A stretch of DNA of 62,000 nucleotides from Phoronis australis (taxonomy: Eukaryota > Phoronida > Phoronidae): the NCBI GenBank assembly GCA_002633005.1, contig NMRA01000477.1, positions 45,249 to 107,248 on the forward strand, read 5' to 3'. The position numbers and the translations under genes are program-made. Numbering within the stretch: position 1 is the first letter of the stretch; every line of letters begins with the position of its first letter. Below, piece by piece: positions 50,951 through 62,000 of the stretch. The notes under the pieces were generated by a model, which worked only from the letters and a program-made list of their open reading frames with translations, was not told the DNA's origin and did no database searches.

Positions 50951-53900
50951 ATGGACAAATTCTCTAACCATTAAACATTGTGTCAATGTGAGGTAAGTTT
51001 GTCAAACAAACAAGTGACTGATGTCTAATTAGATAACCATAAACAAACCACTTATACAAACAAAATGTTACAGTGATGGTGGTCCACATAAAATGCAGAG
51101 AAAATGTCGTAAAAAGACGTAAAAAGATGACGTTTCTTCTATAGATGCCATACGTTGATTGAAATTTTAAGCTGAAATCAAAAGAGAGTTACGGAAAATC
51201 AGAACTTGAGCTCCACATGTCTCTAATGGCTTATGGGAACTACAGGCGATGGTCTTTTTACTTTCTGTTGGTCACCTAAGAAGCCATTAAAACAGCCATA
51301 TCTCATGATGTGACAGCAAAGGGAGGTTTTTTTCAGTCAAGTGGTGCTACTAGACAATGCCTTTGTGATGAAAAATCCACATGAAAACATACAAGACCTT
51401 TGTACAAGGATCAAGTGTAGTAGAGAAGAGTGCTCTCTCAATACGCCAGACATATTATCAGAGTAGCGCCCGCCCGTTACCACTTCAGCCCATTACTATA
51501 ACAGCTACGAGAAACTAAAATTAGAAAAGTCACGTCCCATCTCGGTGATTTTTCCTCTTAACACTACATTTTAGCGCCAAGAAAAACTGGCAAAAACAAT
51601 ACAAGTTTCTATCTGGCTAGGACTGTAGACTATGCCAATAGTCTTATCAAAAGAGTTTCCATCTTAAAAACCACTTAAGCCTGCTTGCCAATACAATCTG
51701 GCACATGGGTCTACTCAGTTGCCGTGACTACGGATATGTATCACCATGGCAACTCTGACATTTATTGTGATAGCCAACCAGTCAGATCAAAGGTTAAAAT
51801 ATCTTATCCAGCAAAAACAATAACTCTAGATTAGCCCAACAAACTGTTCAACTGGCCAACGGAAAGAACAACAGTGAAAAATTCCTACTCCATATGTGAA
51901 CCATTCCGTCCAACTCCTGGCTTTCTAGGAACACTGGTGATGGATACTGGCAAATGTTAGATATCAAGACAAACTAATTAAATTCAATAGGGAAATGTTG
52001 CTTTAACAGGAATTTGACACATCCAGCAGTAAGCAGACAGTTTCCACTTTCCCCACAAATTTGCCACAAGCCTTAGGCAAAGATGAGACATAGGGGGTAC
52101 TGAGAGTGGCAAATTCCTTATTTCTGATATTGCAGTTATTGACCACACCATAACAGACTCTGATCAAGAAAGAATAAGCAGACAGTATCTAAAGGAATCT
52201 GATATGAGAAATTATTTCAAAACCAGCGAGAGCACCCCAACTGGGTCAAACACTATGGAACTTGGAGTAATTCTTTAACTATACAGTACAGAACTTGGCT
52301 GACAAGTGAAATTCTTTTTGTCAAATTTCTCCACACAGAAATGACGGTTAACAAGATTTCAGTCTATCATCCCTGTATTATTCTAAACAGATGTCGTAGA
52401 ACAACTATTGGTAAATTTTCCATTATTTGAAGTAAAGCAACGAGTTGTTGCAAAATGGAGACATGACAAATTTCGCAACAATTTTTATGCAAAACAAGTG
52501 GAGAATTAATGTGAGTGATCATGGCACTTTTGAGGTGAAAATGAAAAAACTGCACGCCACACGAAATCACCGATGTTTCGAGTAAGCGCCGAGTAAATGA
52601 CTCGTCGTCTTTAACCACAGCTGCAACCTGACGTTTTAAGAAATTATGGCCATTCACAATAACTTGATTAGAAGCACTTTGTGAAAAACAAAAAAGAGCA
52701 ATTTTGACAATCGTTAACATGTAAACGTTCCGTCGGACAATAACGTAAGTTTTGCTGAGCCAAGTCAGGGAGGGAGCATGTTGAAATCATGAGCAGCATT
52801 GTACAAGACACAGGACTTACCTGTCATGGTAAAAATTCAAAACTGGCTTACACTGAAACACTTCAAACAAAGAATTGAAATAAAAAAGAAACACAGCGTC
52901 CAGATCTGACTTGAGCCCGATTCTTTGACTAGTGGCAGACAGGTTCTGCTCAGGGCAGTGCAGTTGACACAGTGTCCATCATTCTTGCATAGTGCCCTTG
53001 CCTATAGTTTTCAGTCTTGTCAAAGTATAACATAATTACAGAGTGCAATTCAACTCCCCTGTTTAACCTCCTCTCTCAGCAAATCCTAGACAATGGTCAG
53101 ATACATGTGACAGTGAGTTAATAGTTGTCCTGGACACTTCATACTACAGAAGAGATATAATGAGGCGAGAGAAATTATACCAAACCAACTTGGACACTTA
53201 CTATTCACCGCATAATAACAGACATTAGAGGCATTGTGGAACTTAAAATAGCCGATCTTAGTTCACTATTCTGATATTATAATTAGGGATCTGGCGATAC
53301 ACAACAATGGCATCCAATGGATAGATCAGGATGTGATTTGAAGACGTATCACAATATGGCGAATAAAACTAGACACTTCAGTTGTGGGAATAGCAAAATG
53401 AAACAGCAGGGATCAGTTCACAGTCAAAAGACAAACAGCAATAGAAGATGGTGGGTTTTAGTAAGCCAGTGAATTACCATTTGTGCCACATTGTACCGAG
53501 GTAACCGACCAATCTGGTTTCTGGGCGAACAGACATTCACGAATTCCAAAGGAGTTTGTAAGAGTCTTATGAGAACAACATAAAAGCTCAGTGAAAGGGT
53601 TAGAAAACAAGATTAACAGACGAAATCACACACTCATCGCCCATCCATCGTATCTTTTGAAGGGAACCTTAACAGACTGGCCCTCTTGGCTAAATCCAGG
53701 TGACCAAAGTTTATCTGCATTCAAACAACAAAATTCATCAATAAAATCACGACTGCAAGGAAAAATGCTAACAAAATTCACTGTTGAATGATGGAATTAC
53801 CAAGGTACATTTTCAAAAAAGTTGGCAAATTTCATTAAAAGTCATTTGCATTCATGAAAGATGTAGCCTAAATAATAAAGGAAATCTGAAGAAAACTAAC

Positions 53901-56900
53901 AAATAGATAACTGAAACAGTGCTCAGCACACACTTCCAACAAGTGGGGTGCAGCGCACCCGCAGTACACAGTTTTGGAGTCCATTTTAATTTCTTTGGGT
54001 CCGCGAAATTAATCAAAATCATTACACTAGCATAAAATCCTGCACAACACACGGCAAAATGGGTCGAATATGAAGGCACTTCTTAAAATGTAAAATACGG
54101 GAAGACAACCAAAAATGAAATTGATGGTGCTGTATTTTCTTAATGTTTTATTTCTTTCAATTTTTCAAAACTGTTTTAAAGATGACGAACTAGTAATCTC
54201 AATGCGTCATTTTTGGCTTAACTGCATCTACTGAAGCAAAATAACAGCAAAGAGCGAATCTTGCACAAAAATCAGCCCCTGATGTTTGCTCCATAAGATT
54301 CCCATGTTTTGAAAATTTCTGTACTTCCCTTACAATAAATAAATCTAATTTCACAACATGTCATGTGCTAAATTAAACAAAAAATGTACGGGGTGTACTG
54401 ACACATGGACCAGGCCGTCCAAACTCATGTAACCTTCCCAAATAATTTACCATACCAACAAATTTCCCTGAACAACTGCTATATAAATCATACAAAATAA
54501 ACAACCAATAAATGCCAGATAAATGCCATTTTTAATGATAACCCTTGTGTTTTGGCGAAGCAATGCTGTGCAAAAATCAAGTTCCCACATAAAAAAGGAG
54601 AACTTTAACCAAAGGTGATAACCTGGTGAGAACGACATTATTCTGGCAACTTAGACAAGACACCAGTAATGCTTACCAAAACCTTCCAGACTTTAGATAT
54701 GGGTTTGACACCTGTGATTCGGAGCCAACAGAGAACCATAGGCAGCTAGAGGAAATGTAAATTTGTACAAATGTGATTTTGGTCCGGATTGAAAACGGTG
54801 GCTGTGTGTTTGTGGAACTACATTAAACATTAATGTCACTTTGTATTGCAGGATCTTAGAAAGCGTTGCAACGATTAGAAATTACAAAACGCAATACGTG
54901 TTGTCAGTCAGAATCCCAGCTACCACCTGCACATATAAATGTTGAATTCTGGATGGCATCCAATACTCCGTTTCACACGAGTGTCTAAAACAGTAGCAGT
55001 TACACTGGCTAAAACCCTAGCGAAAACCGTTGCATTTCAGCCACAGATGAGCTGTCCATGACAAGATATTTTCCTTACCTCATAATTTAGGTGCTAGTGA
55101 AATTATCAGCACCTTTAGCGTGACCAAAACCACCAGCAAAGCACCAGTAAAGGTGACATTTCTACCCGTTAACAACAGGAGTGCCATTTTGCTGCTAGCA
55201 GATGTGATAGCGAAAATGCTAACGTTTTAGACAGTTAGAAAAAGGGATACAAGAATTTGATGAAAGACAAACTGTAAGCTAACGGACAAAGAATCACGCT
55301 GGACAAATAAGCCACCTACAAGACCATCATTCCAAATGAAACGCAGTCTGAAAACAGCTTAAAACTATCCAACTTCAACCCTGTAAGCCACTTGAAGCAA
55401 GAGGATACACACAAACAGTTTAGAGGGTGATTTTTCAAATAATCCAACGCCAAATCTGTTTACCATGCATTGGGTGAACATAAAAACTTATCAGTTCAAC
55501 TCCTCACAGGCATTTAGCCAGTCTGGGCTGGGGAAATTAGCGATATAAAAATTTTACAACCATCACTGATCCAATGTGAAAGCATTTCAGTCATTCGAGA
55601 CGTTTATTTACGCTAAGGTCAAGTAGGCAATTTGGCTTCAGCCATGGAGTGACAGCCCAGGTATTGCAACTTGAGAATCCATCAATTAAGTAGTGTTTTC
55701 AACTCTTACCTTTGTGTTCAAACAAACGGCTGTTTTGGGCAGAATGCCTGTAAATAATCCAAAAACAAGACAGAACCACCAGTAGTCTATTCCTTCAAGG
55801 CGTCTCCGAAAATAGAGGGAAAAGAATGTTTTTAAGAGAATGTTACAATTCAAGAATCCTTCCAACAAACACGAAGCTCTCAAACTGTGGAGTGCAGACA
55901 CAAACCATCAGGCAGGCTTGAGTAAGTGGGCGGAACCATCTGGCGCTAATCAAACACGATTGACAGGCCAGTTGTCAACCGGATTGGTTCAAGACTGAAA
56001 CCTGTGTAACCAGAGAATCCTGTAAGACTTGAAAGCACAGGAATGTTTCTACTTGATTGACAGGAACAGAGAGTCATTACAGCAAGAGTCCAATTCACAA
56101 AAACACAAGGCTACAGGCAGTTGCCGCTGGGCCATATTAACAAGGAAAAAATTTTTCCAATCAGTTCTGTGCTGCAGCCCTTGGGCGGCTGTCATAGCAC
56201 AACAAAAGGGAGCTTTGATCATGACTAGTGAAGATTTGATGAACACCAAGCATACAAGTCCTCCTCAAAGCGTGAAAATGTGAGACGAGCTCACCTCTGG
56301 AAATTAAAAATCCACACAATCCCTTCATGTGATAACCACAGTGCAGCATACACGTTTTTCAAAATCCATGGCAACTCAAAAGGATAAAAATCACCATCAC
56401 CATAGCTGCAATTACATACCATCACAAAGATTCCTCGGCAAAAAGTCAAATATCCGCTCACACGAAGCTTTTACAATCCAAATGTAAATTTATGATAAAA
56501 AGATGCAGGCATAAGAGACTGTCTGCCTGTTGTTTGAAATGTTAGTTAATTCATTTCCATATTAATAACAAACTTCACAGACCAACGGAAACTATTGCCT
56601 TTTATCATTACATTCTAAAACTAAGTTACTCCGACAAGAACTACTTCGTATTTCAGAGTGGTGTATCGAACAATATGGATAAATCTTGCCAATTTCGGAC
56701 AAAAATAATGACAATATTAGAAAGTGAGTGTTAAAAGAAGACTAGATCATGCTATTGATTTATTGGTAGATGCCATATTTCGTATGTAAGAGTCAAATAA
56801 GACACAGCAGGATAAAAAAAATATTTTAGTGCCCACATACTGCAAGGTGTCATGCAAACAGACTGTTCCACAGTGAAACGTGCATGTATTACCTAAAAAA

Positions 56901-58519
56901 ATTGCCAGCATCAAAAGAATACACTTTTCTAATGAACCTGGAAACATTCGCTACTTTGCTAGACTTTTTCATTTTCGTTTTAACTAAGCAAAATTTATGT
57001 TCAAGCTATTGTACCCTAGCTACCATTCAACAATGTTTTGAACAATAGAGGGCATTCACAACTACGTTAGAAGGCATTGAAAAGTAAAAAAATGGCGCAA
57101 GTCTTCGCAAGAAACCGATCAGCGCATTCTGACAGGGATGCAGAGGCCTGTTTTGATAACAATGAGCAGAAATAGTAGTACGAAATGGATGAAAGTTACG
57201 AGGAAACACAGCAACCATGCTTGAAACAAAACACTACCAATATAGGCATGGAAATGATTATGATCCGGGGGAGGGGATTCAAGTCAGTCCTTTAATCTGG
57301 ATGTCATTTCCAACGAAAGAATAACAATGTTTCTTTTTTTACAAGTAGACACATGTTAGAAACAACCAACTCTGCAAAAACCTCCAGTTTTGATTGGCAG
57401 GCATCTCATTAATGACAAACGCCACCTAAATTAAAATTTCACTGGTGCACATGTCCAAAGTAGGGCGGGGGATGAGAAACGCACGTCAGCATCGAAAGTA
57501 CGCGTTTCCTTTCGTTAGCTATGCCAACACAGTGAAGTTGCCAGTCTCCCAGAAAATTACCGAGGGAATGCGTGCAATTCCACTGGATTCCCGGGTCAAT
57601 TGAACAAGACTCCAGCAAAAATTTCCCAGCGGCCGCTGTCTCATAACTAAGGCAGCTGGCCAAGGCAGTATCAGTTTCGTTTCCTACACAGTCAAACCAA
57701 TTCCGTGTCTAGGTGGAAGCTTATACAGGTAGTTTTGTCAACAAAAACCAGGGGGCATCCAGTGCTCTGTGTCTGAATTAGCCCTAAGGGACTTCCAATG
57801 CTAAGGTTATGTGTGTGTATGACCTTATCAACAAGCCTTTAAAATTTAGTCAAACATTTCTAAATCACAGAATTTACTTCAGTGAAAGTATATATCTTTT
57901 TAGAACAAAGAAAGTGGTTGGAATTTCCACTTCTTGCTTTGAACCAAACTCCAAGCAAAGTGTCGGCATCGATATCAAGACTAAAATTCTTCTGCTCTAC
58001 TTGGTAAATGAAATCTCAAAAGAAATTGTTAGTGTTGCTTTCGTTTGACAGACCCTAAACAGAAAACTTGAAGCAAACTTCCTAGCAAAATTTTGTAGTA
58101 CAGCGGATAAAGCCTACAGTATCTGAAAGAATCGTTTCAATCCGATCACCTCAAAATGACACAGCGTCAAGGGGAAAGCCAGGGAGGAAATTCTGGAGAG
58201 AAAAAAACACTGGGCCATCAGCATAATTCCAGTGAACACCTCCCCTGAGGCAAGAGGCCAATTTCACCAAATTACCCCTTTCTGGCCATCAGCACACAAT
58301 GGCTGACAAGTTGGCACTTTTTATGTCTACAAGCCGACAAGTATGTAATGGGACACAACTGAGTTTTGCTAATGAAATTAACGAGAGGAAATTTACTTCG
58401 AAAGCTGCCCTGTCATCGAGTGCTGATCTCATTGAGACGTCAAACAAAGTGTTTGTTTCCATCAAAGCAAACTGCTGCTCTATGTCCTTTTGTCCATTTT
58501 TCTTTGACACATTTTGTAT

Positions 58520-58736
58520 GGCAAAATCTCACCAATTTCAGACAAAAATAATTGTCAAATTTTTTGAGGGCTCCTAACATTGTTGGAATGTCAAAAACTG
58601 TTTAAATGCCATCTGTTAGTATCTGTGGTACAGAGCTTAAAGGTGACAAAGCCTCGTTATTGGCAAGTGCGTTATTTACAAAAAAAATCAGAAAATAAAA
58701 CATCACCTGTCCGCCATAAGTAGTGCAATTTTTACA
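58520..58736. mobile_element. MITE, same TIR family, copy 6
   Basis: The left end ggcaaaatctcaccaatttc is well kept. The inside has gggctcctaacattgttgga, and the right part has cacctgtccgccataa and a worn end caatttttaca. About 217 bp long. Confidence 0.65.
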
Positions 58737-60459
58737 CATCACGAAACTTGCACATTATATTTAAAAACAAAAATCATTAAACTTAAAGAATATCTTTGTC
58801 AGAACCTCATTCTTTTTGTAAAGCGAAGTTCCAAAACATTGGCTTTCCTCTTTCTACAGTGGCTTTCACTAACAATTTTAGACAAAATTGTTAACGCATT
58901 CACCTAGCACAGATTTTGTTCGCACTTGAAATTTTCCAATAATTACAAACAAGCCCTAACCACAACTCTCACAGTTATCGACCCTCATAAATGACAAATA
59001 CTCAACTTACGTGTACAATCAACTATATCTCTCCAATATCGACTACATACTTGGATGGCCGTGAATATCTGAAACAAATATTTGTAAAATCACCAGTCAA
59101 TAATAACTCCAACATGACAAAAGCCCTCTCATATTCCTAACCACCAAAAGTCATCAACAATGGTAAACGCCCAGGTTTTTTCAAATCAGCTATGACAAAA
59201 ATGTTTGACCTATTTACAACAATGAACAACGTGTGGATGAACCAACGTTATCTAATGAGAAATAAATTTACCAACTGATATGCTATGCAGTCAAGGAGGT
59301 GCTCAATAAGTGGCATGGTGTATCGGACCAAGAAAAAATCCATAAAAGTAAAAGGTCTCATCCGATTCTCGTTTTTTTACCAGCTAAGCAGGGCAACATG
59401 AAGTTTTAATTACTTTTGCTGAGTGTGCTGCAGGTGGGAGGTTTGGACCACGAGTCTGGGGTCTGCAGGTTGGGGCGAGGATATTCAAATGACTGAATGG
59501 CTATTGTAACAGTTCCCCTACTGCTTACTTGTGATGTCATGTATAACACCTACTGGGACCAACACCCACAGTCAGTGACACACCCACACAAATTTTAAGA
59601 GCCTAGGTTCAGTTCCTCCAATTAAACCCCACTCAATGACTTTTCAATTGTCAATACCTTATGGGCAAACCTGTACAAATGTTAGTTATCTTTGTAGTGA
59701 AACTGATAAGTTCAGTCATGCTAAGGTATTGCAGGAATTATCCGCCTATCATAGCGTTCCTTAGTTACTGGAACACTGGTTCATTTTATGTTCACACAAA
59801 CAATGCAATAAACCTTCACATGTTTAGCACATCAATGTAATATGGATAAAGAGGAATTTCGCTTCATACAGGTTCGAAACCAGCATTACCTTACTCAGCT
59901 AAGGTGGCAGTGGTCAGCGACACACAGCGACCTGTGTACACGTCATAAACAGGCCCTGTAGATTGACAAGTTGAGTCAAATTTATTTTAAGCAAAATGTC
60001 AAAAAAACTACACAAGTCTGAAAGTGATGGATACTTTTCCTTAGTATTTTGACCACTGACCAAATGGCCACTGCTTATCACTTTGCTACGTACGTTGTGC
60101 ATTTTCCCAGACAAAAAAACATTTTGAAGATTAAGAAATAATAATTAGCTTCATTTTAATTTTCAAATAAGACCACTTCCAACACGTCTTACTTCAGAGA
60201 TTGCATCAACAAATGATCTCTTGTCCTGAGACTGTCAGGGCTCTGCACATGCAGTCGTTCAAAATTCAGACCAAGAACCACTTCACTTCTCCAATTAAAC
60301 ATTAAAGGACCGTATCCCTTCCCACTTGTCGCCCAATCAGGAAAATCCGAAACAAATAGACGAACCCTTACAAACTGTCTCACAAATTTCTTTGCCATGC
60401 TACTGGTAGCAAACTACCTTCAAAGGGAAATAGGTCGTCATCTGTGAGAAGCAGACGAC

Positions 60460-60770
60460 TTTTTAAAGGGACATAATCCGTTTTACTGCCAAAAACGCAC
60501 TATCAAGATTATTATTGGATGGGATAGACAGCTTTAAACTATTTTGGTTTCGACCAGAGCTAAAAAAACAACAAAATCTGTTGTTTTGGTGATTTTATTA
60601 CAAATCGTCAATTCTCGCCGTTGTCTGCCACACATTCACTGAAATCAAGGACAAAGACTTTGATCAATTAAAGTGACGGTTAAAACAGTCTTGCCACTTA
60701 TCAAGCGGGTTTTAGTTCCGAGTCAAACTGTGGCGTCTGCAGTTACAGGCTGAATTCTGCGTTACGACCG
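60460..60770. repeat. Diverged third copy of the ggatgggatagac dispersed repeat
   Basis: attggatgggatagacagct, cgaccagagctaaaa, tctcgccgttgtc, cacttatcaagcgggttt and aaagggacataatccg match segments of the 20013-20360 repeat, partly in a different order. No coding content is seen. Confidence 0.5.
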
Positions 60771-62000
60771 ATCTCAGAAATCCCTCGGTGGTAATGTCAT
60801 TCGTTTTACTTGCCAAAAAACCTGAAAACTATGACTGTGGCAATACAGCTCACAGTACAGAATGATAAGTGGGACATCTTGAATGGTGAATAACCCTGCT
60901 TTTAGTTAGCATTTTACTACTGAGCACAAAAGAAATAACACTTCAAATGCTTACAAAACGATATTTGTAAAAAATACGACTCCCATAAAAATCAAACTAA
61001 CCATGCGTTCTTTGATCCAAGCCTCAGAGATTAAGCACCAAAGGCATCTTGTATTTAAGACAAATTAAAAGAAACTCTACAAAAACAATTTCCATGGTAA
61101 CTGTTCATTAGCAACCAGAAGGAAATAATTTTTCTTCATTATAGTAATGTTGGAGTACCAATTGCTAACTGGCCATCAACCATAGCTTTTTAAGTGGCAG
61201 CTACCGCCTCTCTCATAAGAAACGACACAATAAATCAACAAGAAAATGGAACTGGGCTAACATACTGATAATAGGTGGGTGCTGTTGGGAAATCTAAAAT
61301 GGCTATTTAGAGAGTAAAGCAACATTTCAATTTTCGCCACGTCAACACTAAGGCAGCATCTGTCTTCTCAATCATCTTCTGAAAAAATGCACAGCCTCAC
61401 TGAACTGCCAACAGGGAACTCAAAATGTTAACTCAAACAATTGGTGTTAAATCATAAAGTTTAGGTGTTTTCTAAGACTGGGAGTAGCAACAGAGGTAGA
61501 AAGCTGAACAAAAATTCCCATACATTAAATGTAACCTAAGTTCACATAATGTGACCCACAAATAAAAACCAGGTGACACCATGCATGCACACACAACAGA
61601 AATGCCATTGTATTCAGCAGGAGGCCCACTTGGCCCTGTGTGCTTTTAAATTGTCTCTGAATTAGGGCTCATTACAACAACTGGGTCTATGTGCTGGTAC
61701 TAATAGTTAGTTCATTTACCCGCAGACACCAGACCAATGAAAACTGAAGTCTTATGTCGCTTTCCCACCAACACTGCAATGAGCCACTCTAGTCTATCAC
61801 AACTCCATATAAATTCCCATTGACTGACAACATCGGAGTTACCCTTAGTTCTCTGATTTTAACACCAGGTGGCATATTTGAATGGTATTCTCAAACTAAT
61901 GGTTTTCACTTATTAGAATATCGATCTCGGCATCCAGCCAACTATACCTGCTTTTTTATTTTGTTAACATTTCTGTGAGAGTGATAGTTGGTAATGAAAG

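Larger units (their letters stand above)
34800..62000 (-). other. 27 kb upstream of Ig1: large 5' intron(s), no exon recognised
   Basis: No Ig, FN3 or signal-peptide exon with a phase-1 donor could be supported here. MITE copies lie near 36.0, 36.4, 48.8, 50.8 and 58.6 kb, and a dispersed repeat at 60.5 kb. Base composition is AT-rich throughout. A TGACGTCA (CRE-type) octamer at about 48689 and a CpG-poor background give no convincing promoter. The gene's 5' exon may be in here unseen or beyond 62000. Confidence 0.5.

Noticed and set aside
52821-52830. ACCATGACAG followed by GTAAGT on the minus strand as the start exon
   Set aside because: The phase would fit (ATG ACA G), but it gives only two residues and no signal peptide, so it cannot be the sole 5' exon.
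55686-55901. Hydrophobic minus-strand stretch (YWWFCLVFGLF) before a GTAAGA as the signal-peptide exon
   Set aside because: It lacks an ATG in a fitting place and ends in phase 0 in the hydrophobic frame, while Ig1 needs phase 1. The phase-1 frame has a stop and no ATG.

Overview
The window is genomic DNA from an intron-rich animal. Its clear content is one multi-exon gene on the minus strand that encodes a single-pass cell-surface protein of the CDON/BOC (Ihog) family, the Hedgehog co-receptors. Nineteen coding exons can be joined from 34799 down to a TAG stop at 7884-7886. Every splice site but one has a normal GT/AG boundary with a donor close to consensus, and every phase fits (phase 1 throughout, except two phase-0 junctions). 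With one copy of the duplicated exon pair counted, this gives about 1177 residues. That compares with about 1.1-1.3 thousand for vertebrate BOC and CDON. The species cannot be read from the sequence. The AT-rich introns, the two-allele-like duplication and the miniature transposons suggest a highly heterozygous invertebrate, perhaps a marine deuterostome; this is inference.

Layout from left to right. 1-7883 lies beyond the stop codon. It holds repeats, a possible single plus-strand exon (2646-2742), a degenerate triple repeat with CTCF-like motifs (3826-4250) and a possible long 3' UTR with a poly(A) signal near 4951. 7884-10126 encodes the cytoplasmic tail and 11868-12128 the transmembrane exon. 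12584-14305 encodes the two membrane-proximal fibronectin type III (FN3) domains, 15071-15175 a linker, 15931-16209 an immunoglobulin (Ig) domain and 17274-18117 another FN3 domain. The two exons for Ig4 occur twice, at 18523-19856 and 21202-22563, inside a 2.5 kb direct repeat whose copies meet at a single N (20991). 23551-34799 encodes Ig3, Ig2 and Ig1. 34800-62000 has no exon I can support. The signal-peptide exon and promoter are missing from what I can recognise, so the gene is 5'-partial.

The predicted domain order is Ig1-Ig2-Ig3-Ig4-FN-Ig5-linker-FN-FN-TM-tail. This looks like the BOC-type order (4 Ig + 3 FN) with one extra Ig domain, encoded by a single symmetric phase 1-1 exon, between the first and second FN domains. 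The last FN domain matches the Hedgehog-binding FN domain of CDON/BOC by position and sequence. Introns carry a 30-bp minisatellite split by a terminal-inverted-repeat element, a minisatellite made from the transmembrane exon's own splice-donor boundary, and at least six copies of a small inverted-repeat transposon family.
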